64,000 nt of DNA from an uncultured Collinsella sp. (lineage in GTDB: Bacteria > Actinomycetota > Coriobacteriia > Coriobacteriales > Coriobacteriaceae), in the NCBI GenBank assembly GCA_959018755.1, contig CAUEMA010000007.1, positions 38,618 to 102,617 of the forward strand, read 5' to 3'. A program made the translations under genes and the position numbers. Shown here in pieces: positions 21,212-30,841 of this stretch (positions are counted from its first letter, which is position 1; each line of letters starts with the position of its first letter). The notes beneath the pieces were generated by a model. That model made no database searches. It was given only the letters and a program-made list of their open reading frames with translations, and was not told the DNA's origin.

Positions 21212-21835
21212 ATGGCAAAGAAACCCGATTCGTTCTACTTTGACAACTACGTCGCCTGCGCCGACCTTGCCGTCCAGGCCGCAGAGTTGCTCATCAAGAT
21301 TTTTGAGAACTTTGACCCCGCGCAGATCCACGGCATGCTCGAGGAGATGCATGCGATTGAGCATGCGGCCGATAAGAAGCACCATGAGCTCGAGGATGCC
21401 TTGCTCACTGCCTTTATCACCCCGCTTGAGCGCGAGGATCTGGATCTGATGAGCTGCTCGCTCGACACCGTGCTCGACCGTATCGAGGGCGTCGTGCAGC
21501 GCGTCTACTTCACTAACATCCAGAGCATCCATCCCGATGCCATCGTCATCGCCCACAAGGTGACCGACGCCTGCCGCGCTATGAAGGACCTGATGGTCGA
21601 GCTTCCCAATTACCGCAAGTCCAAGACCCTGCGCGAGCTCGTCATCCAGATCAACACCATCGAGTCCGAGGCTGACGAGCTCTACATCAACGCCATGCGC
21701 AACCTGCACGTCAACGGCAAGGACCCGCTCGAGGTCATCGCCTGGCGTGACGTCTACGCCTTTCTGGAGTACTGCGCCGACTGCTGCGAGAATGTGGCCG
21801 ATGTCGTGGATTCGATTGTCATGAAGAACAGTTAA
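21212..21835 (+). CDS. DUF47/PhoU-like accessory protein of PiT transporter
   Basis: A 207-residue helical protein beginning MAKKPDSFYFDNYVACADLA. Metal-binding E/D-rich helices typical of the PhoU fold are visible (MLEEMHAIEHAADKKHHELE, TPLEREDLDLMSCSLDTVLD, VIQINTIESEADELYINAMR). DUF47 proteins next to pit genes regulate phosphate uptake. CGAAAGGACCC provides the ribosome site. The operon appears to end at the long inverted repeat 21860-21937. Confidence 0.92.
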   Translation: MAKKPDSFYFDNYVACADLAVQAAELLIKIFENFDPAQIHGMLEEMHAIEHAADKKHHELEDALLTAFITPLEREDLDLMSCSLDTVLDRIEGVVQRVYFTNIQSIHPDAIVIAHKVTDACRAMKDLMVELPNYRKSKTLRELVIQINTIESEADELYINAMRNLHVNGKDPLEVIAWRDVYAFLEYCADCCENVADVVDSIVMKNS

Positions 21836-21859
21836 TTGGGGGTACATGTCCCACCGGTC

Positions 21860-21937
21860 GCGGGCCCGACCACTAATAACCTTTTTCACTCCGGCTGCAA
21901 GCAGAGTCGTTCAAAAGGTATTAGTGGTCGGGCCCGC
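21860..21937. repeat. Long inverted repeat (25-bp arms)
   Basis: GCGGGCCCGACCACTAATAA at 21860 onward through CCTTTT pairs with AAAAGG at 21913 onward through GGTCGGGCCCGC (end 21937), 25 pairs with one bulged A and a 26-base loop containing a small stem (CTGC/GCAG). No T run follows. It lies between the pit operon and the nitroreductase and looks like a folded-repeat element rather than a simple terminator. The rest of 21938-22120 is AT-richer with repeats of TTTGGCTGA and no clear gene. Confidence 0.75.
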
Positions 21938-22120
21938 TCCCTTAAGTACCACCATTGGGAACTTTGGCTGATAGTTTTAGCGCAATGGGGGTTTGGCTGA
22001 AGGGACCTTTGGTACCCGTTCGGACACTTTGGCCCTTGATGAGCGCTTGGCTGATTGCTGCTTTGGGTACTCTTTGGGTTACCTTGGATTTGTTTGATTT
22101 TTAATTGTTGGAGGGCTTGT

Positions 22121-22651
22121 ATGTCGTATTTGGATCTGGCTCGGTCTCGGTATTCTTGTCGTGAATTCCAGGATCGTTCTGTTGAGCAGGCTGTGGTGGA
22201 TGCCATTGTTGAGGCTGGACGTATTGCTCCTTCTGCTTGTAATAATCATCCAACCCGTGTGATGGTGTTGGATACGCCTGAGCTTCTGGAGAAGGCAGCT
22301 GCTTGTCAGCCTCGGTTTGCTCGTGATGGGTCCATCTTTGGCGCTCCGCTCATCTTCCTCATTTGCAGCGTTACCGACGACGCTTGGGTTCGCCCCTATG
22401 ACCAGATGAACTCCAGCGCTATCGACACCTCGATTGTTTGCGATCAGATGATGATGGAGGCCGAGGGGCAGGGCCTGGGAACGTGCTGGGTATGCCATTT
22501 TAAGCCCGAGGTAGCCCGCGAGCAGTTCGGCCTGCCCGAGGGCATCTATCCCTATCACATGCTCGTCTGCGGCTATCCTGCCGACCGCATCGCCGATCCC
22601 GAGCATCGCGAAACCCGTACCATTCCCCTCTCCGACTTCCTCCTCAAGTAG
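22121..22651 (+). CDS. Nitroreductase-family flavoprotein
   Basis: A 176-residue NAD(P)H:FMN oxidoreductase-like protein. FMN-binding signatures: LARSRYSCREFQDRSV near the start, GRIAPSACNNHPTRVMVLDT, then MEAEGQGLGTCWVCHF and GYPADR near the end. The length suits the short nitroreductase subgroup (170-190). The physiological substrate is unknown. ATG 22121 has GGAGGG upstream. The first ~70 codons prefer T-ending codons, unlike the G+C-rich remainder. Confidence 0.9.
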   Translation: MSYLDLARSRYSCREFQDRSVEQAVVDAIVEAGRIAPSACNNHPTRVMVLDTPELLEKAAACQPRFARDGSIFGAPLIFLICSVTDDAWVRPYDQMNSSAIDTSIVCDQMMMEAEGQGLGTCWVCHFKPEVAREQFGLPEGIYPYHMLVCGYPADRIADPEHRETRTIPLSDFLLK

Positions 22652-22695
22652 TTTTTGGCACATACCCTAAAATCTACCTTTTATCGCGCGTCCTT

Positions 22696-22739
22696 CGCCG
22701 AGTTCTGCCCTATCACATGCAGAGCTCGGCGTTTTGTTT
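22696..22739 (+). terminator. Intrinsic terminator after nitroreductase
   Basis: CGCCGAG (22696-22702) pairs with CTCGGCG (22725-22731), extended by CTGC/GCAG inside, and is followed by TTTTGTTT. Confidence 0.85.
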
Positions 22740-22758
22740 CCCAACCCGTATGCAGCCA

Positions 22759-22787
22759 CAAAAAAGGAGCCCGCAGGCGCGAGCTCC
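22759..22787 (-). terminator. Intrinsic terminator after divIVA
   Basis: On the minus strand GGAGC...GCTCC with inner GCG/CGC pairs (22766-22787) is followed by TTTTTT. It ends the yggS-sepF-yggT-divIVA run and faces the nitroreductase terminator. Confidence 0.85.
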
Positions 22788-22817
22788 TCTTAAGGGCACT
22801 AGATTGTAGCTCTGGAG

Positions 22818-23495
22818 CTAGTCCAGGTCGTCGGCGGCAAAGTTGTCGATCGGGGCGAAGGGATCGGCCACGGGGACAACCGGATCAGCGACAGGCAACG
22901 GCTCGGCGGCGGGAACGGTCACTGCAGGAGAAGCCGCAGAACCGACCGGCGTGGAGGCCATAAGATCGGCGGGGAAGGAATTCTGGGCATCGTCCATGAA
23001 GTGCTGGATGAGCTTGAGGTACTCGGCCTTGAACTCCTCACGGGAAGCCTTCAAACGGTCGATCTCCTCGAGCTCGGCCTGCTTCTCGGTCAGGGCCTGA
23101 CGGATGACCTCGCGGGCCTTGGCGTCGGCTTCGTTGCGGATGCGCTCAGCGTTCTCGTTGGCGTCGTTGACGATGCCCTCGGCGGTCTGCTGGGCAGCGA
23201 TCAGCGCAGCGGAGATCTGGCGCTCCTGAGCAGAGAAATCGGGTGCGGGAGCGGCCACGGGAGCGGCGGGAACGGCCTGCGCGGCAGCGTCCTGAGCCTG
23301 GGCAAGCTGAGCCTGCGTGTCGGCAAGCTGCTGCTCGGTGGCAGTCAGACGACCCTTAAGATCGACAATCTTGGCAAGCATAGCGTCAACCTCGGAGGAC
23401 AGCGTCTCCAAAAAGACGTCGACCTCGGCGGGGTCATAGCCACGCTTGGCCTCAGAGAAAGTCTGAGCCTGGATGTCAGCAGGGGTAATAGCCAT
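22818..23495 (-). CDS. divIVA: DivIVA-domain cell-division/polarity protein
   Basis: A 225-residue protein. The N-terminal DivIVA membrane-binding region is MAITPADIQAQTFSEAKRGY followed by DPAEVDVFLETLSSEVDAML. A long coiled coil with an Ala/Gln-rich linker (QLADTQAQLAQAQDAAAQAV) precedes a second coiled coil (GIVNDANENAERIRNEADAK, LEEIDRLKASREEFKAEYLK) and an acidic Pro/Val tail. It senses curved membrane at poles and septa, and in Actinobacteria steers wall growth. Last gene of the sepF cluster; GGAG upstream of the ATG. Confidence 0.95.
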   Translation of the reverse strand: MAITPADIQAQTFSEAKRGYDPAEVDVFLETLSSEVDAMLAKIVDLKGRLTATEQQLADTQAQLAQAQDAAAQAVPAAPVAAPAPDFSAQERQISAALIAAQQTAEGIVNDANENAERIRNEADAKAREVIRQALTEKQAELEEIDRLKASREEFKAEYLKLIQHFMDDAQNSFPADLMASTPVGSAASPAVTVPAAEPLPVADPVVPVADPFAPIDNFAADDLD

Positions 23496-23557
23496 AACAA
23501 GTTCTCCTTTTTCATCGCCTCGGCGCCGGGCGCCCGACGTAAGTTACTGAGCCAGTA

Positions 23558-23845
23558 CTATACGAGTATACCTATAAGAAGCTGCAGAATCAGCCTCTGC
23601 ACCAACTGCAACGCAATAATTGCAACGACCGGCGAAAAATCAACGCCGCCCATCGGCGGGATAAACCGACGAAACAGGTTGAGCCACGGACCGCAGACAC
23701 TATCGAGCACCGCGGCGATATCCTGCAGCAGGCCGCCCTGCTTCATGGGAATCCACGTCATAAAGCAATAGACCACAATGAGCGTGGAATAGAAGTTGAA
23801 CAGCGTGTTGACCAGCTGGACAATGGTGTAGATGTTGATGAGAAT
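23558..23845 (-). CDS. yggT: YggT-family membrane protein, non-canonical start codon likely
   Basis: The product has two hydrophobic segments: NIYTIVQLVNTLFNFYSTLI then VVYCFMTWIP, and the second YggT repeat PWLNLFRRFIPPMGGVDFSP with VVAIIALQLVQRLILQLLIG. YggT proteins accompany divIVA/sepF in Actinobacteria and Firmicutes. Between the SepF stop (23861) and the first helix there is no ATG, GTG or TTG in frame. GAGGAG at 23851-23846 is followed directly by ATT CTC ATC, so an ATT (23845) or ATC (23839) start is likely. The first standard codon, GTG 23776, would remove the first helix. Confidence 0.8.
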   Translation of the reverse strand: MLINIYTIVQLVNTLFNFYSTLIVVYCFMTWIPMKQGGLLQDIAAVLDSVCGPWLNLFRRFIPPMGGVDFSPVVAIIALQLVQRLILQLLIGILV

Positions 23846-23860
23846 CTCCTCGTCTTGGGT

Positions 23861-24586
23861 TTACTTAAGGTAGCCGTCGGCACGCAGCTTCTTGAGGTCC
23901 GAATCCTTGACCTCGCAGCCGGCGGGCAGCACCATAAACACGCGATCGCCCACCTCTTTGACCGTAGCGCCCAGGCCGCAGGCAAAGCCATAGCTAAAGT
24001 CCAGGACACGCTTGGCGACCTCGGTGCGAACGCCAACAAAAATCAGCGCAACGGGCTGCTTGGTGCGCACACGGCGGACAACGGTCTCGACATCGTCATA
24101 GCTCTCGGGACGCAGAACATAGGCAGGCAGCTGCGGCGTGGCGTTGATGATGTTGCTCGCATAGGCCGAAGCGTCGCTCGGCGCAGGAGCGGGCGCAGGT
24201 GCCGCGGCGCGGGCGCGAGCGCTCTCGGCATAGCTCGACGGCGTGTCGTAAGCGCCGGGACGATAGCCGCCTGCGACACTATCCTGAGAACGCGACGGCG
24301 GATTGTACGTCGTTGCATGACGGGAGTCATCGCCGACCAGCTGGCCGGAGCGCGTGTACACCGCGACCGACTCGGCCTCACCGCGGCGCGTCTGGCCCAG
24401 CAGGCCGTTACTCGGCTCGTCCTGGGTATAGAAGCCCTCACCCGAGGCACCGCTGTAGCCGTTGTTCTGATAGCCATCGTCGCAGCCGTCATCGTAGCCG
24501 TAGTCGTCATCCTGGCCATAGCCCTGGTCGTAACCCTGCTGGCCGCCAAGGTGCATCTTATTTTTAATCTCGTCAAGGAAGCCCAT
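23861..24586 (-). CDS. sepF: Cell-division protein SepF
   Basis: A 241-residue protein. The N-terminal amphipathic membrane anchor MGFLDEIKNKMHLGG is followed by a ~130-residue Gly/Tyr/Asp-rich disordered linker (GYDQGYGQDDDYGYDDGCDD). The conserved SepF core comes last: ESYDDVETVVRRVRTKQPVA, LDFSYGFACGLGATVKEVGD and RVFMVLPAGCEV. SepF tethers FtsZ to the membrane in bacteria without FtsA, as here. The linker is longer than in Bacillus. Confidence 0.95.
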   Translation of the reverse strand: MGFLDEIKNKMHLGGQQGYDQGYGQDDDYGYDDGCDDGYQNNGYSGASGEGFYTQDEPSNGLLGQTRRGEAESVAVYTRSGQLVGDDSRHATTYNPPSRSQDSVAGGYRPGAYDTPSSYAESARARAAAPAPAPAPSDASAYASNIINATPQLPAYVLRPESYDDVETVVRRVRTKQPVALIFVGVRTEVAKRVLDFSYGFACGLGATVKEVGDRVFMVLPAGCEVKDSDLKKLRADGYLK

Positions 24587-24646
24587 GGTTGTGTCCTCTC
24601 ACGGTTTAGTGCAGGCGCTCTGTAAACCAGTGCGCACTTCAGAGCC

Positions 24647-25384
24647 CTATTTTACTGCAAACTCCGGGCTAAATACTACCCTGCCCAGGCGAACGAGCGT
24701 AGAGCCCTCCTCAAGGGCAGGCTCAAAGTCCTCGCTCATGCCACAAGAAAGCTCGGGCAGGCTCAGATCGGGATGCGCCGCCTCCAGCTCATCCCTCAGC
24801 TCTCGCAGCCCGGCAAAGGTGCGACGCGCCACATCCTTGTTCCCCCGAGGGGCCATAGCCATAAGCCCCTGCACACAAATTCCCTCAAGCTCCGCGAGCT
24901 CGCCGGCGGCGCCACGAATCTCATCGGGCGAAAAGCCACCCTTGGACTCCTCGCCGCTTACGTTAACCTCGATTAGCACCTGCTGGGGGCCGGGGAGCTC
25001 GCCCGCCTCAATCTTGCGGACCGCACGGCTCGAGATAGCCTGAGCCAAATGCAGCGAGCTTACCGAATGAATCAGCTCGGCCGAGCCCAGAACCGCATTG
25101 ATCTTGTTGGTCTGCAGGTTGCCGATCATATCGAAGCGCACCTCGGGTAGCTCCGGATGCTCTGCGAGGCCCGCAAGCTTTCGAACGAGCTCCTGCGGGC
25201 GGTTCTCGGCAAAATGGCGATACCCCGCCTGAATAGCGGCAACGGCCTCATCGACGCCGACGGTCTTGGACACGGCAATCAAACGCGCGGCATCGTGGGG
25301 CCTCCCAGCGCGATCGAGCGCGGCATAGAAACGCTCGAGTATCTGCTCGCGGCGAGCGCGCATCAAGTCCAAATAGTTATCCAT
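24647..25384 (-). CDS. yggS: YggS/PLPBP pyridoxal-phosphate homeostasis protein
   Basis: A 245-residue TIM-barrel protein. The PLP lysine is in LIAVSKTVGVDEAVAAIQAG; HFAENRPQEL, FDMIGNLQTNKINAVLGSAE and VLIEVNVSGEESKGG are conserved family blocks, and GMSEDFEPALEEGSTLVRLG near the end holds the phosphate. It buffers free PLP rather than catalysing. It heads the yggS-sepF-yggT-divIVA series, a standard arrangement. Confidence 0.95.
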   Translation of the reverse strand: MDNYLDLMRARREQILERFYAALDRAGRPHDAARLIAVSKTVGVDEAVAAIQAGYRHFAENRPQELVRKLAGLAEHPELPEVRFDMIGNLQTNKINAVLGSAELIHSVSSLHLAQAISSRAVRKIEAGELPGPQQVLIEVNVSGEESKGGFSPDEIRGAAGELAELEGICVQGLMAMAPRGNKDVARRTFAGLRELRDELEAAHPDLSLPELSCGMSEDFEPALEEGSTLVRLGRVVFSPEFAVK

Positions 25385-25504
25385 TGCAAATCGCCTCCGC
25401 TAACAGCACAACAAGTAGTCCCATGCTAACGCAAGAGCGCGACCCCGCATCCGCGAGGCCGCGCTCCCTCAGGTATTTACAATCTTTTGACGAACGAGGC
25501 TACC

Positions 25505-26362
25505 CTACTCCTCGTCGTCCTCACCATCATCCTCGTCCTCAAGATGATCCAACAAGTAGCGAAGACCCTCGCTCACCTCGTTAGCGGGCACCTTGGCAAC
25601 ATAGCGTGCATCGACGGCGGGCCTCATGATGACGCCCTCGCCCGAAGGCACACGCATGCTCTCGAGCTCGTCCTCGTCCGTACGGGCGATATCGCCGGCA
25701 GTCATACGCTGACCGGTCAAAAGGAAGGTCAGACGGCAGGCGGCATCGATGGAAATCGAGGCGATGCGATCGAGGTAGCGCGAAACCATGATGGCACGGC
25801 GCAGGTCGTCATAGTTGCTGTCGTCGTCCATAAAATCGCCCGTATCCATGCGGTTAAAGGTGCGGAAGAATTTCTCGTACGCCGCATGCACCGGCTCGTC
25901 CTCGACGGCCAGGTTGCAGATGATGGACATGTCGTTGGTGACGAGTGCGGAAAGCGACGACCCTAGCACCTGGTAAACAGCTTCGGCCTCGGCCTCAACC
26001 GTACCGACGAGCTCTTGGGGCAGCGAGATGTCGGCCTTGACCATGTGACGCGTGGCGCGGCAGATCTGGCGAACCTTATCGGTCATGCGCTGCAGGTTAA
26101 AGTCGACGTAGATAATCGTCTGCAGCAGGCGGAAGTCGGAGGCGACCGGCGACTGCGTGGCGATCAGGTTGTAGCACACGGCCTCCAAGTTGGCGCAGCG
26201 GGCATCAATCGAAAGCGTGCGTTTCTTGGTCTTGGTGGCGAGCTTGCGGTCGTCGGTCACATAGGCCTTCACGGCGTCGTGAAGGGCCAGGTCGACGGCC
26301 TCGTAGATGCTCAGCATCTCGTGACGGGCCTCGATGAGCTGACGGGAAAACAGTTTGCGCAT
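25505..26362 (-). CDS. phoU: Phosphate regulatory protein PhoU
   Basis: A 285-residue protein with two PhoU three-helix repeats (FSRQLIEARHEMLSIYEAVD, SIDARCANLEAVCYNLIATQ, RLLQTIIYVDFNLQRMTDKV; second repeat with AVYQVLGSSLSALVTNDMSI and RYLDRIASISIDAACRLTFL). A ~60-residue acidic C-terminal extension exceeds the usual ~220 residues. PhoU represses the Pho response when phosphate is plentiful, acting with PstB. Last gene of the pst operon. Confidence 0.93.
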   Translation of the reverse strand: MRKLFSRQLIEARHEMLSIYEAVDLALHDAVKAYVTDDRKLATKTKKRTLSIDARCANLEAVCYNLIATQSPVASDFRLLQTIIYVDFNLQRMTDKVRQICRATRHMVKADISLPQELVGTVEAEAEAVYQVLGSSLSALVTNDMSIICNLAVEDEPVHAAYEKFFRTFNRMDTGDFMDDDSNYDDLRRAIMVSRYLDRIASISIDAACRLTFLLTGQRMTAGDIARTDEDELESMRVPSGEGVIMRPAVDARYVAKVPANEVSEGLRYLLDHLEDEDDGEDDEE

Positions 26363-26454
26363 GGTTCACTCCAATCAGTTGGGTGCGGTCATGCCGCCCG
26401 CACAGTGAATACGCACCGGACCAGGTCCGATCGGCTAGGGACTAGTCGCACCGA

Positions 26455-27258
<804 letters not shown>

Positions 27259-27270
27259 GGGACTCCTTAA

Positions 27271-28176
27271 CTAGCGGCGCTTGCGCGACAGATAACGCGC
27301 AAACAGATTGAAGGCCAGAATAATCGCCATCAGCAAAAGCGCGGTGCCGTAGGCTGCGTTCATGTTGATGCCGTCGTTGGCAAGCAGATAAAGGTGAACG
27401 GTCATGGGACGACCGGAATCGAGCGGCGATATAGGCAGGTTGATGGCCTGACCCATGGTGTAGAGCACCACCGCGGTCTCGCCGATGGCGCGGCCGATGG
27501 CAAGGACGATGCCGGTGGCGATGCGGCCAAAGGCCGAAGGAAGCACGATCTTGGAGACGACCTGCCACTTGGTGGCGCCCAGGCCATATGCGCCCCAACG
27601 AATATAGCGCGGAACGGCGCGGATTGCCTCCTCGGTGGTGCGCATGACGATGGGCAGCATCAGAAGCGCCAGCGCCAGGGCGGCCGAGACCATCGAAAGG
27701 CCCAGGCCCATAGCCTCGACAAACAAAGCGTAGCCAAAGAGGCCCATAACGATGGAGGGCACCGAGGCCAGGGCATCGGCAGCATAGCGAATGATGTCGA
27801 CGACCTTGCCCTGCTTGGCGTACTCGGCCAGATAGACCGCAGCCAAGACGGCAACCGGCGTGCAGATGAGCATGGCGAGTGCCGTCACGTAGATGGTCGA
27901 GACGATCGTGGGCCAGATGCCACCCTCGGCGTTTACGCCCTGCGGCCAGCCAAAGATAAAGTCGAGCGAGATATGCGGCAGACCGTTGATGACCACGTAG
28001 GCGATGATGGCAACTAGCACCAGCGTGGTGATATAGGCCGCGGCGCGAAACACGCCGAGCATGATCTTGTTGGACAGGTCCTTATTGATGCGGCCCTTCT
28101 TGCCATGGGAAAGGGCACGCTTGATGCGCTCGCGCGACGAGGTCGTATCGACCGTCGTGTCAACGGAATCGGACAT
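27271..28176 (-). CDS. pstA: Phosphate ABC transporter permease PstA
   Basis: A 301-residue permease with six predicted transmembrane helices (VFRAAAYITTLVLVAIIAYV, GGIWPTIVSTIYVTALAMLI). The EAA-loop coupling segment is EEAIRAVPRYIRWGAYGLGA followed by TKWQVVSKIVLPSAFGRIAT. Lies between pstC and pstB, 12 bases before pstB. Confidence 0.96.
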   Translation of the reverse strand: MSDSVDTTVDTTSSRERIKRALSHGKKGRINKDLSNKIMLGVFRAAAYITTLVLVAIIAYVVINGLPHISLDFIFGWPQGVNAEGGIWPTIVSTIYVTALAMLICTPVAVLAAVYLAEYAKQGKVVDIIRYAADALASVPSIVMGLFGYALFVEAMGLGLSMVSAALALALLMLPIVMRTTEEAIRAVPRYIRWGAYGLGATKWQVVSKIVLPSAFGRIATGIVLAIGRAIGETAVVLYTMGQAINLPISPLDSGRPMTVHLYLLANDGINMNAAYGTALLLMAIILAFNLFARYLSRKRR

Positions 28177-28179
28177 AGC

Positions 28180-29112
28180 CTACCCCCTCTTCTTGGAAAT
28201 CAGGCGGACGATACCCACCAGTGCAGCGGAGATGATAAACAGGACCACGCCCATGCCAAACAGAGCCGAGCGGTGCAGGCCCGAGGAATAACTCATGTCG
28301 AGCGCAATCTGGCTCGTGAGCGTCGAGATGGGGCTCGAGATGCTGTCCGGGATGACCGGAGCGTTGCCGACGACCATGAGCACGGCCATGGTCTCACCGA
28401 TGGCACGCCCCATACCCAAGACAATTGCATCGACAATGCCCAGTTTGGCTGCAGGCAACACGACCTTGTAGATGGTCTGCCACTTGGTGGCACCCATGGC
28501 ATAGGACGCCTCGCGAATGCCCATGGGAATGGAATTGAGGGCATCGATGGTGAGGGTGGTGATGGTAGGAACGATCATGATGGCGAGCACGAACCACGCC
28601 GTCAGCGCGCCAAAGCCAAGACCGCCGGTCAGCTGCGCGATAAACGGACGAATGATGACCATGCCAAAGAAACCGTAGATGATGGAGGGGATGCCCGCCA
28701 GCAGGTCGACGGCGGGGCTGATGAGCCTGCGCACGCGCTTGCTGGCGATCTCGACCAGATATACAGCCGTGCCCACACCCAGGGGCACGCCCATGGCGAG
28801 CGCACCGACCGTCACCAGACCAGAGCCCGCCAGCAACGACATGATGCCGTAGTGACCCTCGGAGGGCGCCCACGTAAAGCTAAAGAAGTCCGCCAGACCG
28901 ATGTCGGTAAAGACGGGCAGCGCCGAGTACGTGGTAAAGACAAAAATCAGGATGACGGTGACGACCGCCAAGAACGCACAGGCAAAGAAGATCCACTGCA
29001 GCGCCTTCTCCTTGAGATAGGTACTGCGCGACACCAACGCCAACTCACGCTTTTTGGGCGTCTGAGCCTCCTGCTCAATCTGGGGGGTTTCCTGCACTTC
29101 CACGCTACTCAC
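28180..29112 (-). CDS. pstC: Phosphate ABC transporter permease PstC
   Basis: A 310-residue permease with six predicted transmembrane helices and the PstC loop FSFTWAPSEGHYGIMSLLAG. The coupling segment is GIREASYAMGATKWQTIYKV. A ~40-residue charged N-terminus precedes the first helix. It starts with GTG 29112, overlapping the pstS stop by eight bases. Confidence 0.96.
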   Translation of the reverse strand: MSSVEVQETPQIEQEAQTPKKRELALVSRSTYLKEKALQWIFFACAFLAVVTVILIFVFTTYSALPVFTDIGLADFFSFTWAPSEGHYGIMSLLAGSGLVTVGALAMGVPLGVGTAVYLVEIASKRVRRLISPAVDLLAGIPSIIYGFFGMVIIRPFIAQLTGGLGFGALTAWFVLAIMIVPTITTLTIDALNSIPMGIREASYAMGATKWQTIYKVVLPAAKLGIVDAIVLGMGRAIGETMAVLMVVGNAPVIPDSISSPISTLTSQIALDMSYSSGLHRSALFGMGVVLFIISAALVGIVRLISKKRG

Positions 29113-29941
29113 TCCCCTTTCCGTCGTTGGTGACGGGAATAAAGCCCGCCTCGCGAATCTGCTTGTCCATCTTCTCGGACGTCACATAGTCAATGTAGTC
29201 CTGCGCCTGCTGCGAAGGCGCACCCTTCACAAAGAAGTAAAGGTCGCGCGAGATGGGATAGCCGCCACTTGCGACCGTCTTCTCGGATGCCTCAACATGG
29301 TTGACCGAAACGGCCTTAACCGAGGTCTTGGCGTTGAGGCTCTCGACAAAACCAAGCGAGATGTAGCCAATGGCGCCACGCGAGCGGGACACGACATCGC
29401 GCACCTGGCCCGTGCCCGAAAGAACAGCCGAGCGACGATCGAACGGCGTGCCGCCCATCACGATGGTACGGAAGGCCTCGCGCGTACCGGACGCCTCGTC
29501 GCGGTTGATAACCTGAATCTTCAGGTCCTCTCCGCCGACTTCTTTCCAGTTGGTGATCTTGCCGGCGTAAATATCGCGGAGCTGCTCGGTCGAGAGATTC
29601 TCGACCTGGTTGTCGTCGTTCACGATGACTGCGATGCCGTCGTGCGCGATTACGATCGGGGTCAGGCCCAGGTCTTGCTCATCGGCGTTGAGGCCACGAG
29701 AGGAGCTGGCGATATCGGCGGTGCCGGCGCTAACAGCTTCGATGCCAGCAGATGAGCCCAGACCAGAAACCAGCACGTCAGTGCCGGTCTCCTCTTTAAA
29801 GCCCTCGGCGGCAATCTCGGCAATGGGAAGGCACGTCGTAGAGCCGGCAACGGTAATGGAAGAGGCAGAAGATCCCGAGGAGCAGGCGCACAGCGTGAGC
29901 GTGAGCACTGCTGCACTCAGGACCGATGCGATCTTTCTCAT
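29105..29941 (-). CDS. pstS: Phosphate-binding lipoprotein PstS
   Basis: A 278-residue lipoprotein. The signal peptide MRKIASVLSAAVLTLTLCAC ends in lipobox L-C-A-C with Cys20 the probable lipidated residue. Phosphate-binding loops: SITVAGSTTCLPIAEIAAEG, LGSSAGIEAVSAGTADIASS and INRDEASGTREAFRTIVMGG. It captures phosphate outside the cell and delivers it to PstCA. Its ATG overlaps the pgeF stop (ATGA). Confidence 0.96.
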   Translation of the reverse strand: MRKIASVLSAAVLTLTLCACSSGSSASSITVAGSTTCLPIAEIAAEGFKEETGTDVLVSGLGSSAGIEAVSAGTADIASSSRGLNADEQDLGLTPIVIAHDGIAVIVNDDNQVENLSTEQLRDIYAGKITNWKEVGGEDLKIQVINRDEASGTREAFRTIVMGGTPFDRRSAVLSGTGQVRDVVSRSRGAIGYISLGFVESLNAKTSVKAVSVNHVEASEKTVASGGYPISRDLYFFVKGAPSQQAQDYIDYVTSEKMDKQIREAGFIPVTNDGKGSE

Positions 29942-30738
29942 AGCATCACGCCGATCGCAGCATGGCGCCCACAGGTGCCGCCCTCGTTGCGGTAGGAATA
30001 AAAGCGGTCATTCTGGCGAACGGTGGAAAGCTTGGTGTCCACAATGCCACTCGCTTCGACGCCGGCGTCCATCAGTGCCTCGCGAATGGCGGCAGAAAGA
30101 TCGAGCATACGAGAAGCGGCGGCATCGATGCACACGAACTCGGAGGCAAAGCGGTCCACAAGTTCTTGGGACACCTCGTACTCGTCTCCCAGGATATGGG
30201 GCCCAATATAGGCAGAGATGACATCCGGCTTGCAGCCAGCCGCCTCGCAGAGCGCTTGGCACGCCTTGGCGGAAATGCGCGCAATCGTGCCCTTCCAGCC
30301 AGAGTGCACCACGGCAAAGCCGCCGGGAGCCACCAGCACCACGGGAACGCAATCGGCAAAGCAGAGCATCACGGGCACCTCACGGGCCATGCAGACGATG
30401 GCATCGCAGCCCTCGGCAATCTGCTCGCGAATGTTCTCGAGATCATCGGCACCGTTCGAGGTCACCGTCACGACATGGTCACCGTGTACTTGATTGGGAA
30501 CAAGCAGGTTGTGCTCGCACTCCGCGGCCCCTATGGCCTCGAGTGCGCGGCGACGATTTTCTTGAACGGCAAAGGGGTCATCGCCAACATGCGAGCCCAG
30601 ATTGAGTGAGGAGTACGCATCTTCGGAAACACCACCGGTGCGCTCGGTAAAGGCAAAACGAACATCGCGCGTCGCGCCCTCTACGAACGTAACTCCATCA
30701 TGGTCGACACGCGAAACGTTGTCCGCACGTGCTGCCAT
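29938..30738 (-). CDS. pgeF: PgeF/YfiH-type peptidoglycan editing factor (laccase-domain)
   Basis: A 266-residue multicopper-oxidase-like (DUF152) protein: RFAFTERTGGVSEDAYSSLN, LVPNQVHGDHVVTV with the metal His, MLCFADCVPVVLVAPGGFAV with the Cys ligand, and VVHSGWKGTIARISAKACQA with the second His. Family members remove mis-incorporated amino acids from muropeptides or act as purine-nucleoside phosphorylases. It is the first gene of the pst transcript, translationally coupled to pstS. ATG 30738 has AGGAGG upstream; the longer frame does not. Confidence 0.9.
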   Translation of the reverse strand: MAARADNVSRVDHDGVTFVEGATRDVRFAFTERTGGVSEDAYSSLNLGSHVGDDPFAVQENRRRALEAIGAAECEHNLLVPNQVHGDHVVTVTSNGADDLENIREQIAEGCDAIVCMAREVPVMLCFADCVPVVLVAPGGFAVVHSGWKGTIARISAKACQALCEAAGCKPDVISAYIGPHILGDEYEVSQELVDRFASEFVCIDAAASRMLDLSAAIREALMDAGVEASGIVDTKLSTVRQNDRFYSYRNEGGTCGRHAAIGVML

Positions 30739-30841
30739 ACTAAAGCCTCCTAATAACACGAGTATCGCGGCGACGCCGCAGCAGTCCATTCCATATGGCT
30801 GCCATACTTCATCAAAAGGATACCCGCAGCGGTAGGGACCA

